Assembly (NCBI RefSeq): GCF_002159265.1
Contig: NZ_NFHG01000005.1
Location: forward strand, 124,001-188,000
Origin: Flavonifractor sp. An82
Lineage (GTDB): Bacteria; Bacillota; Clostridia; Oscillospirales; Oscillospiraceae
Length of the DNA stretch: 64,000 bases
Reading direction: 5' to 3'
A program made the position numbers and the translations under genes. This document shows, one piece after another, positions 17,521-24,506 of the stretch (positions within the stretch are counted from its first letter, which is position 1; each line of letters starts with the position of its first letter). Under the pieces are notes generated by a model. It was not told the origin of the DNA and ran no database searches. It saw only the letters and a list, made by a program, of their open reading frames with translations.

Positions 17521-17532
17521 GAAAAACGTAGC

Positions 17533-18129
17533 TCACGAGGCAGAAAGCAGCTCATCCAGCTCCTCTTGAAGCTGCTCCATACCAGCGTTGAACCACGGCA
17601 GTTCCACAATGCCCCGCCACATCTCCTCCCGGAACTGCTGGGCATCCAACTGAGCCATGGCAGAAACCTCACCACACTGCAGTGCCAGGCACACTTCTTC
17701 CTGATTGACCCACACCTCTGCATACCCAAGTTCCTCCGGCGTGCCTCCCACAATCAGATAGGCCGGCAGGCCGGCGTTCTTTCCTGCATAGAGATAGGGT
17801 GTGTCCTGATCGATCTGATCGGTGATATCGACCTCTTCCCTGCCAACAGTAAGCAGCACCCGTCCATTTTGTGTCCGGACCGGAGCCGAAACCGTGCTGA
17901 AGTCCACCGAAAAATGTTGGTCATTCTGTATTACGCCAGCCCCGATCCAAAGCCGGAAATGTTGCAGGATCCCCGCCGCTCCCATCAGACACAGAGCCGC
18001 GGCAACAACAGCCGCCAAAAGAAGCACCCGCTTGCTTGGCGCAACACCATGCCCTCCGGGCCGATCCGCCGCCTCCACCAGTGCCGGGTCCAGACAGTTC
18101 GGCGCCTCCTGCACCGTGTGTTCATCCAT
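17533..18129 (-). CDS. Probable anti-sigma factor, single-pass membrane protein
   Basis: A 198-residue protein. A short cytoplasmic part (1-32), one membrane helix (about 33-55, KRVLLLAAVVAAALCLMG) and an extracytoplasmic acidic domain make up the architecture. That is typical of membrane anti-sigma factors, although no zinc HxxxCxxC motif is seen. Its start codon overlaps the end of the sigma-factor gene (ATG 5 bases before the stop), strongly linking the two. It would hold the sigma factor until an envelope signal arrives. The signal and family are unknown; the assignment rests mainly on context. Confidence 0.65.
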   Translation of the reverse strand: MDEHTVQEAPNCLDPALVEAADRPGGHGVAPSKRVLLLAAVVAAALCLMGAAGILQHFRLWIGAGVIQNDQHFSVDFSTVSAPVRTQNGRVLLTVGREEVDITDQIDQDTPYLYAGKNAGLPAYLIVGGTPEELGYAEVWVNQEEVCLALQCGEVSAMAQLDAQQFREEMWRGIVELPWFNAGMEQLQEELDELLSAS

Positions 18130-18675
18130 TCCAAAGCCCCTCCTGTCTCAAAAACTCCCGCAGCTTGTTCCGAGTTCGAAAAAGGACTGTTTTTGTCTTG
18201 CTGACGCTCCAGCCCATGTGGGCCGCCGCCTGCTCCACACTGTCGGCATACCAGTAGCGGCGGAGAAACACATTGCGTACCGGCAGCTTCTGCGACCAGA
18301 GAAACCGGGAAATCGCCTGGCCCAGCTCCCTGGCCTCCGCCTGTCCGTGGGGGGATCCCCTTCCGGCAGGCATGGAGCCAGCTCCAGCGCGGTCTCCTCC
18401 ACCGTAGGCGGGCGGCGGCCGTTCTCCCGGCCAATGGCCAGGGCCCGGTTGCGGACGATGGCCCCCAGCCAGCCCTTGAAATGCTCCGGATAGGCGGGAG
18501 GGATGGCGCTCCAGACCGCCATGGCACAGTCGCTGAGGCATTCCTCCACATCCCGGTCATCTGAAAGCAGTCGGCGGGCGATAGCGGCGCAGTAGGCCCC
18601 ATATCTGGCTTTGGTCTCCTCCACCGCACGGGGGTCTCTGGCCTGATAAAGCCGGATCAGTTCCTCGTCCGTCAT
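18122..18675 (-). pseudogene. ECF-type sigma-70 factor, interrupted by a one-base frameshift
   Basis: The first part (18675 to about 18350) encodes sigma region 2: DEELIRLYQARDPRAVEET, DDRDVEECLSDCAMAVWS and HFKGWLGAIVRNRALA. Region 4 continues in another frame (about 18350 to 18122): NVFLRRYWYADSVEQAA and MGWSVSKTKTVLFRTRNKL. The switch lies at a run of six C on the coding strand (18354-18349); seven C would restore one 184-residue protein whose stop overlaps the anti-sigma start. The original frame past this point is Arg-rich shadow sequence. This could be a real mutation, phase variation, -1 slippage or a sequencing error. Strong GGAGAGGGGGAG ribosome site. Confidence 0.85.
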
Positions 18676-18775
18676 GGGTCTCCCCCTCTCCTGTTTTTGA
18701 AAGGCCCTTCTGTCTCTATAGAGTGCGCCGGCAGTCAGTTGGTTGCAAAAAGAGTCTGACTTTTACGCACAGCAT

Positions 18776-18807
18776 AAAAAAGCCGGGCGGCCTCCGGCCG
18801 TCCGGCT
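18776..18807 (-). terminator. Terminator downstream of the HIT gene (probably the old pyrB terminator)
   Basis: On the minus strand AGCCGGACGGCC, a GGA loop and GGCCGCCCGGCT (one G-U pair) are followed by six T. It lies 12 bases after a duplicate of the pyrB stop region. Confidence 0.9.
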
Positions 18808-18820
18808 TTCCATTCTGTTT

Positions 18821-18861
18821 AGTGCAGTTCCTTGTCGCAGTAGGCGCAGCAGTCCACGCCG
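18821..18861 (-). repeat. Duplicate of the pyrB 3' end, distal copy
   Basis: 41 bases matching 19474-19514 with one mismatch. On the minus strand it encodes the last residues of PyrB (GVDCCAYCDKELH) followed by TAA, but without the rest of the gene. It lies after the HIT gene, directly before the terminator. Confidence 0.92.
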
Positions 18862-18889
18862 TTCGCTTTAGCAAGGATATAAATAGCGT

Positions 18890-19342
18890 TCAGTCCAGAT
18901 CACGCGGCTGCTCAAGCAGCACGTTACGGATATCAGCATCAAGTTTTCGGATATCCTTCAACGATCCTCTGGGGGCCTCCGGCCACTCATCTACCGCCGG
19001 TCCCCAGTAGGCACGCGGGGTATCAGGGTAGCGGGCCACCACATGCGCATGGAGATGATCCACTCCTTCGCCTATGAAAAAGGCGTATACATGCGCCGCT
19101 CCCAGCACCTGCTTCATGGCCCGGCTCAGTCGGCGCAGCATTACACCAACGGCTGCCATCTCTTCCTCTGTGGCATCATACATTCCCTTGACATGCCGAC
19201 GGGTTTCCAGCATGTAATAGCCCAAGTAATTGTCCGTCCCATCCGGATGACGTACCATGTGGCTGATGGAAACCAACTCATCCTGCCACACAATATCAGG
19301 GCTGTTGGCCTGCTTTGCGCAGATGATACAAGTATTTTCCAT
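18890..19342 (-). CDS. HIT-family nucleotide hydrolase/transferase-like protein
   Basis: A 150-residue HIT-domain protein. The catalytic histidine triad is HLHAHVV (about residue 98), and an N-terminal Cys pair (CIICAK) resembles the zinc site of many HIT proteins. The C-terminus is WGPAVDEWPEAPRG with a helical tail. HIT enzymes hydrolyse nucleoside phosphoramidates or dinucleoside polyphosphates; the exact substrate is not readable. I chose the second of two adjacent ATGs (19342) because it is 5 rather than 2 bases from AGGAG. It lies downstream of pyrB, inside an interval bounded by two copies of the pyrB 3' end, so it may be a late insertion into that transcription unit. Confidence 0.9.
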   Translation of the reverse strand: MENTCIICAKQANSPDIVWQDELVSISHMVRHPDGTDNYLGYYMLETRRHVKGMYDATEEEMAAVGVMLRRLSRAMKQVLGAAHVYAFFIGEGVDHLHAHVVARYPDTPRAYWGPAVDEWPEAPRGSLKDIRKLDADIRNVLLEQPRDLD

Positions 19343-19471
19343 CATGGCTCCTTTCTATTTGCAAGGCGTCTATCTTACTATAAGAAAGGGAATCTTCCAT
19401 ACGGGGAAAACAACGAGTGGCCACAGTCTGTCCCTACATCAGGATATGATGTTTGACCATCATTACCTATC

Positions 19472-20530
19472 TCAGTGCAGTTCCTTGTCGCAGTAAGCGC
19501 AGCAGTCCACGCCGCCGTTCTTCTTCACCAGAGGGGGCAGATAGTGGTCCGTCTGGGTAATGCAGTTGGGGTTGGAGCACACCGGCTTGGTGCCGATCTC
19601 CACCGCATCAGGACGCATACGCTCCTGGTTGGCCAGGTCGGTGAGCAACGCCATACGGGCGAACATGCCGTAGCGGGCCTGCTCAAAATAGACCGCCCGG
19701 GGATCGTCGTCCACGTCGATGGCGATCTCGTCCACACGGGGCAGGGGATGCATCACCAGCAGGTCCTTCCGGGCCCGATCCAGCTTGCGGCGGGTGAGCA
19801 CGTAGATGCCCTTGCAGCGCTCGTACTCCAGAGGATCCACAAAGCGCTCCCGCTGGATACGGGTCATGTAGAGCACGTCCAGCTGGGGGATGACGGCTTC
19901 CAGGCCGGTGACCTCGGTAAACCACATGTTGTTCTCCCGCATGAAGGCCCGCATATACTCGGGCACCGCCAGCTCACGGGGGGCGATGAGGAAGAACTTG
20001 ATGCCGTTGAACTTAGCCAGCGCCTTAATGAGAGAGTGGACGGTACGGCCATTCTTCAGGTCGCCGCACAGACCCACAGACAGGCCGTCCACACCGCCCC
20101 GCAGGCGGGTGATGGTGGTCAGGTCGGCGGTGGTCTGGGTGGGATGCATATGGCCGCCGTCGCCGGCGTTGATCACCGGCACGTCGGAGTAGAGGGAGGC
20201 CGCCTTGGCAGCGCCCTCTCTGGGATTGCGCATGACCACCACATCCGCATAGCCGGACACCATCTTGATGGTGTCCTTCAGGGTCTCGCCCTTGGCGGTG
20301 GAGGTGGACTTGGGATCAGCAAAGCCAAACACCGTGCCGCCTACCCGCAGCATGGCAGTCTGGAAGGAAAAGTTGGTTCGGGTGGAGGGCTCATAGAACA
20401 GGCTGGCCATCACCCGCCCCCGGCAGGCGTCCATAAAATCGGCGGGGTGGTCCATAATATCACTGCACCGCTGGTACAGGGACTCCCACTCCGCCCTTGA
20501 CAGGTCTCCAAAGTCGATCAAATGCCGCAT
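19472..20530 (-). CDS. pyrB: Aspartate carbamoyltransferase with fused PyrI-like zinc tail
   Basis: Catalyses carbamoyl phosphate plus aspartate to carbamoyl aspartate, the first committed step of pyrimidine synthesis. Active-site motifs are FYEPSTRTNFSFQ, HPTQTTADL and HPLPRVDEI. At 352 residues it is about 45 longer than a plain catalytic chain. The extra tail carries Cys 318, 323, 344 and 347 in a C-x4-C ... C-x2-C array, starting CSNPNCITQTDHY. That is the zinc-site pattern of the regulatory chain PyrI, without its allosteric domain. No other pyr gene is in the window. Its last 41 bases are duplicated 653 bases downstream. Confidence 0.96.
   Translation of the reverse strand: MRHLIDFGDLSRAEWESLYQRCSDIMDHPADFMDACRGRVMASLFYEPSTRTNFSFQTAMLRVGGTVFGFADPKSTSTAKGETLKDTIKMVSGYADVVVMRNPREGAAKAASLYSDVPVINAGDGGHMHPTQTTADLTTITRLRGGVDGLSVGLCGDLKNGRTVHSLIKALAKFNGIKFFLIAPRELAVPEYMRAFMRENNMWFTEVTGLEAVIPQLDVLYMTRIQRERFVDPLEYERCKGIYVLTRRKLDRARKDLLVMHPLPRVDEIAIDVDDDPRAVYFEQARYGMFARMALLTDLANQERMRPDAVEIGTKPVCSNPNCITQTDHYLPPLVKKNGGVDCCAYCDKELH
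19474..19514 (-). repeat. pyrB 3' end, proximal copy of the direct repeat
   Basis: Part of intact pyrB, matching 18821-18861 with one substitution. Alignment continues a few bases past a 3-base indel. The stop codon is TGA here and TAA in the distal copy, so the repeat ends at the stop. Confidence 0.92.
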
Positions 20531-20632
20531 GACGCTTCATTTCCCCTTTTGAATTTTTTCTATCGTATCATATTTTCCCCTCTCACAGCAAGAGCAGAAT
20601 GGACAAATTTCTCGCTTTTTTCACATGCCTCC

Positions 20633-20661
20633 TTGACACCTCTTATTCCGAGGCATATAAT
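20633..20661 (+). promoter_or_regulatory. padR promoter
   Basis: TTGACA (20633-20638), 17-base spacer, TATAAT (20656-20661): a full-consensus sigma-A promoter. It is embedded in the large palindrome at 20637-20679. Confidence 0.93.
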
Positions 20662-20679
20662 GCCTCTGAACAAGAGGTG
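20637..20679. promoter_or_regulatory. 43-bp dyad over the padR promoter, candidate PadR operator
   Basis: CACCTCTT (20637-20644) and AAGAGGTG (20672-20679) are exact inverted repeats. Nested inside are GAGGCA (20650-20655) and TGCCTC (20661-20666), all centred on base 20658 in the -10 box. The right arm also serves as the ribosome site of padR. Confidence 0.85.
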
Positions 20680-20684
20680 TATTT

Positions 20685-21017
20685 ATGAAGCTGAACAAAG
20701 AATTATCCAAGGGCAGCCACAGCCTGATCCTGCTGAAACTGCTCTCTGTGCGGGATATGTACGGCTATGAACTGATCCAGGAAATGGCTCGCCGTTCCGA
20801 GGGTGTTTTCGCCATGAGTCAAGGCAGTCTGTACCCCCTCCTCCACACGCTGGAGAGCCATGGGGAGATCTCCTCCTACCTCCAGTCGGATACCGGCCGG
20901 GAGCGGCGCTTTTACCATCTGACCGATACCGGGCGGGCCGTGCTGGCAGAGCAGGAGCAGGAGTGGGCCCGCTATACCCGGGCCATGGGGCTGATTCTGG
21001 AAGGAGGAAAGGCATGA
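20685..21017 (+). CDS. PadR-family transcriptional regulator
   Basis: A 110-residue short-type PadR repressor. The winged helix starts GSHSLILLKLLSVRDMYGYE and continues through SQGSLYPLLHTLESHG; the wing is GRERRFYHLTDTG; a single C-terminal helix provides dimerisation. The AAGAGGTG ribosome site is also the right arm of the promoter dyad, so repressor binding could block both polymerase and later read-out. Its stop overlaps the start of the next gene as ATGA. PadR proteins next to small membrane proteins commonly control envelope-stress or drug-response genes; the inducer is unknown. Confidence 0.95.
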   Translation: MKLNKELSKGSHSLILLKLLSVRDMYGYELIQEMARRSEGVFAMSQGSLYPLLHTLESHGEISSYLQSDTGRERRFYHLTDTGRAVLAEQEQEWARYTRAMGLILEGGKA

Positions 21018-21787
21018 ACTGGATGGAGGAGCATGCGGAGCTTATTGTGGAGCCGCTGCGTAACCGCCGCTATCAGGCCCGGGTACGGGCCGAACTGCTG
21101 GACCATATGGGCAGCCTCTATCAAAGCTGTCTGGAGGAAGGGATGTCGGAGTCGGAGGCCCGGGGAGAGACCCTGTCTCAGCTGGGCAGCGTCCGTCAGC
21201 TCCGCCGGGAGTACCGGCAGGCGGAGCTTGTCCTGCGCAGCCAGAGCCTGGGCTTCTGCGTGAGCCGGGTCTGGCTGGGGGCCTGCCTGATGGGAATTCT
21301 GTATATCCTGGTCACCCTTATATTGGGACAGATCGTCAGCCGGATTGCCGGTCCCCTTGCTAACGACGGGCTTTCTCATTTGGGCGGACTGGTCCCACAT
21401 GCACTGTCCGGTACTCCCGCCTATTGGCAGGAATATGACAAAATGATTGCCCTCACCGGTCTCATTTATCAAATTCCTTTTCCCATCGGCGCTCTGTTCC
21501 TTCGCTGGCTCTTCCGGCGGACCCAGCATCCCCTGCGTCCCATTGCCGCCGGGATGCTGCTGGCCTGGGCAGGAGAAAAGCTGGCCATCCTCTCCATCAG
21601 TGCCCTGATCTATGGGATGCCTCTTTGGAATCTGCCTCCTCTTCTCCAGCGCATCCACACCGGCGGAGATACTACCGCAGGCTTCTTTACCGCTCCCTAC
21701 ATTGTCTGGACCCTCTTTTTCACGCTGGTTTTAGCTCTGCTGGCCTCACTCATCCCCACCAGCGCGCAAAAAAAGCAGCTTTGTTAA
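21014..21787 (+). CDS. Membrane protein with N-terminal permease-prefix (HAAS/DUF1700-like) domain
   Basis: A 257-residue protein with a cytoplasmic N-terminal helical domain (about 1-80) whose RVRAELLDHMGSLYQSCLEE and ARGETLSQLGSVRQLRREY match the permease-prefix or HAAS pattern. About five membrane helices follow. Such proteins are routinely encoded after a PadR regulator and are thought to partner with it. The ATG at 21014 overlaps the padR stop; the longer frame upstream lies inside padR. Function beyond the PadR association is unknown. A terminator-like hairpin follows. Confidence 0.8.
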   Translation: MNWMEEHAELIVEPLRNRRYQARVRAELLDHMGSLYQSCLEEGMSESEARGETLSQLGSVRQLRREYRQAELVLRSQSLGFCVSRVWLGACLMGILYILVTLILGQIVSRIAGPLANDGLSHLGGLVPHALSGTPAYWQEYDKMIALTGLIYQIPFPIGALFLRWLFRRTQHPLRPIAAGMLLAWAGEKLAILSISALIYGMPLWNLPPLLQRIHTGGDTTAGFFTAPYIVWTLFFTLVLALLASLIPTSAQKKQLC

Positions 21788-21806
21788 AACCTGCATCGTA
21801 TGAACC

Positions 21807-21857
21807 GCCCCCCTTCGTCCCATGATAGAAAAAACGGACGAGGCGGGGCGATTTTTT
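21807..21857 (+). terminator. Terminator after the PadR operon, overlapping the next start codon
   Basis: An imperfect stem (CGCCCCCCTTCGTCC with GGACGAGGCGGGGCG) around a 13-base A-rich loop is followed by six T. The TTG start of the next gene lies at the end of the T-run. Confidence 0.75.
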
Positions 21858-22398
21858 GACTTGGTTCTGGTACTTTCTCATTTACAGTTTTATCGGCTTT
21901 CTCATTGAGGTCTGCTATGTCCGCGTGATCGGAGAGACCAAGCGGGACCGGAAGTGCCGGCTGTTCCTGCCCATCTGCCCCGTCTATGGCCTGGGGGCCC
22001 TGGGGCTGCTCCTTCTGCCGAAAGAAATTCAGCAGACGCCCTGGCTGCTCTTTCCCGCCGCGGTGGTTATCTGCACGGGGGTGGAGTGGCTCACCGGACT
22101 CTTTTACGAAAAGGTCTTTCGGGTCTGCTTCTGGGACTACTCCCACCTGCCCCTGCATCTGGGCCGGCACGCCTGCCTGCGCTTTGCTCTGTACTGGGGA
22201 GTGCTGGCCCTGCTGATCTACTACCTGCTCCACCCCTGGGTGACCTGGCTGGTCATGCACATCCCCGTCTGGCTGGCGCCGCCGGTAGCAGCACTCCTGC
22301 TGGTGGACACCCTTCTCACCGCCGCCCTTCTGCGGCGTACCCGGGATACCGGCGTTCTGCGATGGTATCTATGCCTGGCCCGCCGCAGAACCGCATAG
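21856..22398 (+). CDS. CmpB-like multispanning protein (putative ABC-transporter type IV family)
   Basis: A 180-residue protein with about five membrane segments. The N-terminus (WFWYFLIYSFIGFLIEVCYV) and LPICPVYGLGALGLLLLP match the ABC_trans_CmpB family, whose role is not established. The TTG at 21856 is the only start after an in-frame TAG at 21826, and the family alignment begins exactly here, so the start is likely right. No good ribosome site is seen: GAGG is 12 bases away, inside the terminator stem. Expression may depend on read-through or an unseen promoter. Confidence 0.8.
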   Translation: MTWFWYFLIYSFIGFLIEVCYVRVIGETKRDRKCRLFLPICPVYGLGALGLLLLPKEIQQTPWLLFPAAVVICTGVEWLTGLFYEKVFRVCFWDYSHLPLHLGRHACLRFALYWGVLALLIYYLLHPWVTWLVMHIPVWLAPPVAALLLVDTLLTAALLRRTRDTGVLRWYLCLARRRTA

Positions 22399-22403
22399 AA
22401 AAG

Positions 22404-22438
22404 TACCCCCGCTTAAACTTCCTGCGCTTGAGCGGGGG
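22404..22438. terminator. Hairpin between convergent genes
   Basis: CCCCCGCTT and its complement AGCGGGGG form a stem with a loop of about 15 bases. T-runs on both sides are short, so it is a weak, possibly bidirectional terminator. Confidence 0.55.
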
Positions 22439-22443
22439 CATGT

Positions 22444-22656
22444 TTACGCCCGTCTCAGGTCATTGAGGGTCTCATCGATCTTCTTTTGCGGTACGTAGGC
22501 CTGGGCCACCGCCAGAATCTGCTCCAGGGTAATGGAGCGGGCCGCGCCCAAAATGGGGTGCTTGAAGAGCATGGGAAACCGGCGCTGAAGCACGGCCCGG
22601 CTGCCCGGATGGTCCAGCAGTTCCCCCACGGTGATCTGGTTGCGTTTGAGTTCCAT
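22444..22656 (-). CDS. Small helical protein (70 aa), unknown function
   Basis: The start is ATG 22656, preceded by GGAGGTGA at 5 bases; an in-frame GTG 15 bases upstream falls in that ribosome site. The protein starts MELKRNQITVGELLDHPGSR and ends with a charged helix (KKIDETLNDLRRA). There is no Cys, signal peptide or membrane segment. ITVGELLDHPG, a leucine-rich middle and LEQILAVAQAY suggest a compact three-helix protein of the type seen widely in Clostridia. It is convergent with the CmpB-like gene and divergent from the carbonic-anhydrase gene. Function unknown. Confidence 0.7.
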   Translation of the reverse strand: MELKRNQITVGELLDHPGSRAVLQRRFPMLFKHPILGAARSITLEQILAVAQAYVPQKKIDETLNDLRRA

Positions 22657-22703
22657 GGGTCTCACCTCCACCCCATTCTATGCTGCCGCTCCACAGATTT
22701 GAC

Positions 22704-22732
22704 TTGTGGTTTGTGTACAGGCGGGCTATAAT
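22704..22732 (+). promoter_or_regulatory. Candidate promoter of the gamma-carbonic anhydrase gene
   Basis: TTGTGG, 17-base spacer, TATAAT. The -10 box is perfect and the -35 box weak. Confidence 0.55.
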
Positions 22733-22778
22733 GGTGTGAAGATTCCAGATTCTCATATAGGAGGAGGAACTTTTTCCC

Positions 22779-23309
22779 ATGGTACGACCCTTTGAGTCCT
22801 CATTTCCCCGCCTCCATCCGGAGTCCTGGCTGGCAGAGAACGCCACTGTGGTGGGGGATGTTCTGGTGGAACGGCAGGCCAGCATCTGGTACGGCGCGGT
22901 ACTCCGGGGCGACGAGTGCCCCATCCGGATCGGCCAGGGCTCCAACCTCCAGGATCAGGCGGTGGTTCACGGAGATCCCGGCTTTCCCTCCATCATCGGC
23001 CGGGACGTAACGGTGGGCCACGGGGCCATTCTTCACGGCTGCACGGTAGAGGACGGTTCCCTCATCGGCATGGGGGCCATCCTGCTCAACGGCTGCGTCA
23101 TCGGCGCAGGCAGTCTGGTGGCCGCCGGCGCCCTGGTCACCCAAAACATGGTGGTTCCTCCCGGCAGTCTGGTGGTGGGCTCCCCTGCCAAGGTGGTCCG
23201 CTCTCTCACTGAGGAGGAAGCCGCCTCCCTTCCCCGCTCCGCTCAAACATACCGGGATCTGGCCAGGGCCCAGCTGCCCCACGCCGCTCCCCAGGAGGTA
23301 CAGCAATGA
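22779..23309 (+). CDS. Gamma-carbonic anhydrase-like hexapeptide-repeat protein
   Basis: A 176-residue left-handed beta-helix protein of the YrdA/PaaY type. Repeats run through SIWYGAVLRGDE, IRIGQGSNLQDQAVVHGD and VTVGHGAILHGCTVEDGSLI. The three metal-binding His residues of the family are visible in VVHGD and VGHGAILHG. A helical C-terminal tail follows PAKVVRSLTEEE. Members bind zinc and some hydrate CO2, but many have no proven activity. An AGGAGGA ribosome site precedes the ATG; the stop overlaps the next gene (ATGA), suggesting coupled translation with a membrane protein. Confidence 0.92.
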   Translation: MVRPFESSFPRLHPESWLAENATVVGDVLVERQASIWYGAVLRGDECPIRIGQGSNLQDQAVVHGDPGFPSIIGRDVTVGHGAILHGCTVEDGSLIGMGAILLNGCVIGAGSLVAAGALVTQNMVVPPGSLVVGSPAKVVRSLTEEEAASLPRSAQTYRDLARAQLPHAAPQEVQQ

Positions 23310-24163
23310 AAAAGCACGAACATGAACGGGGGCAGCGCAGACGCGCCCTGAAGGCACAGATCAAGGCCAAGCCCGGCCTTACCGCCGTCTATCTCATTCT
23401 GCGCGCTCTGGTGATCGTGGCCCTGGTGGCCCAGGTGTTCAACCGCAACTTTGAAAACGTGTTCCTCTGCGTCCTTACCCTGTTTCTTTTCACCCTGCCC
23501 TCCTTCATTGAGCGCACCATCCGCATTGAGATCCCGGACACCCTGGAGGTCATCATCCTGCTGTTCATCTTCGCGGCGGAGATTTTGGGTGAGATCCAGG
23601 CCTACTATGTCCAGTTCCCCTACTGGGACACCATGCTCCACACCCTCAACGGCTTCCTGTGCGCCGCTATCGGCTTCTCCCTGCTGGACATTATCAACCG
23701 CAATGAGAAGCTGAAGTTCAGCCTGTCCCCTGTTTATCTGTCTGTCGTGGCGTTCTGCTTCTCCATGACCATCGGCGTACTGTGGGAGTTTTTTGAATTT
23801 TCCATGGATCAGCTGTTTCTGCTGGACATGCAGAAGGACACCATTGTACATACCATCGGCTCGGTAATGCTGGACCCCACCGGCGGCAACACCCCCACCG
23901 CCATCAAGCACATCACCGACGTCATTGTGGTCACCGCCGACGGGGCCCAGCAGTCTCTGGGATTGGGCGGCTATCTGGACATCGGTATCGTGGATACCAT
24001 GCAGGACCTCTTCGTCAATTTCATCGGTGCCGTGCTCTTCTCCTTTATCGGCTTTTTCTATGTGAAAAATCGCGGCAAGGGCAAATTTGCTCCCCGGTTT
24101 ATCCCCACAGTGGTGGAGGATGGGGAAAACTCCACTGCTGAGGAAGGCTCTTCCGGAGAATAA
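23306..24163 (+). CDS. Polytopic membrane protein with DUF2238/YjdF-like segment
   Basis: A 285-residue protein. A basic N-terminus (KKHEHERGQRRRALKAQIK) is followed by membrane helices at about 28-45, 50-66, 80-97, 115-132 and 145-170 and a final one near 235-255. The segment PYWDTMLHTLNGFLCAAIGF and the following WEFFEFSMDQ resemble the family that includes YjdF/DUF2238. The loop after it (SVMLDPTGGNTPTAIKHITD) is conserved-looking but unknown to me. The ATG overlaps the carbonic-anhydrase stop. The function is unknown; the pairing may be only operonic. Confidence 0.7.
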   Translation: MKKHEHERGQRRRALKAQIKAKPGLTAVYLILRALVIVALVAQVFNRNFENVFLCVLTLFLFTLPSFIERTIRIEIPDTLEVIILLFIFAAEILGEIQAYYVQFPYWDTMLHTLNGFLCAAIGFSLLDIINRNEKLKFSLSPVYLSVVAFCFSMTIGVLWEFFEFSMDQLFLLDMQKDTIVHTIGSVMLDPTGGNTPTAIKHITDVIVVTADGAQQSLGLGGYLDIGIVDTMQDLFVNFIGAVLFSFIGFFYVKNRGKGKFAPRFIPTVVEDGENSTAEEGSSGE

Positions 24164-24212
24164 CAGATCGTTGGCATCTGTTATTCCACATCAAATTTTT
24201 GTGAACAGACAC

Positions 24213-24241
24213 GCATAGTTTCCTCCCTTCCGGCCATACTA
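24213..24241 (+). promoter_or_regulatory. Candidate sigma-G (forespore) promoter
   Basis: GCATA (24213-24217), 17-base spacer, CATACTA (24235-24241). Both boxes fit the published sigma-G consensus (GHATR, CATXHTA, 17-18 spacer) without mismatch. It would start transcription about 10 bases before the AAGGAGG of the DUF1540 gene. Confidence 0.65.
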
Positions 24242-24274
24242 GGAGCGTACCACGGTAACAAGGAGGAAATTGCG

Positions 24275-24445
24275 ATGAACCAGACCCCTAACAACAGCAT
24301 CAAGTGCACCGTGTCCAACTGTGCCCATCACTGCAGCGGCCAGAACTACTGCACCCTGAACGAGATCAAGGTGGGTTGCTGCGAGCCCAACGCTACCAAG
24401 TGCGCCTCCACCGAGTGCGCCTCCTTCCAGCTGGGCCAGCACTAA
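24275..24445 (+). CDS. DUF1540-family small Cys-rich protein (56 aa)
   Basis: This 56-residue protein begins MNQTPNNSIKCTVSNCAHHC, with AAGGAGG 8 bases before the ATG. It has eight Cys (positions 11, 16, 20, 26, 35, 36, 43, 48) in the DUF1540 pattern C-x4-C-x(n)-C ... C-x4-C. The spacing suggests metal binding or disulphides. The family is common in spore-formers and its role is undescribed. It lies alone between a sigma-G-like promoter and a strong bidirectional terminator, so it may be a forespore product. The family call is confident; the function is not. Confidence 0.88.
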   Translation: MNQTPNNSIKCTVSNCAHHCSGQNYCTLNEIKVGCCEPNATKCASTECASFQLGQH

Positions 24446-24458
24446 GCACCTGAAGGGC

Positions 24459-24496
24459 AAAAAAACAGGACCTGCTTTCGCAGGTCCTGTTTTTTT
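24459..24496. terminator. Bidirectional terminator between the DUF1540 gene and rnfB
   Basis: ACAGGACCTGC pairs perfectly with GCAGGTCCTGT around TTTC, with A-runs before and T-runs after, so it can serve both convergent units. Confidence 0.95.
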
Positions 24497-24506
24497 GCAT
24501 TTGGAA

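Noticed and set aside
18345-18360. Programmed frameshift as the sure explanation for the sigma factor
   Set aside because: The C-run could support slippage, but no stimulatory hairpin was identified; a length change in the tract or a sequencing error is at least as likely.
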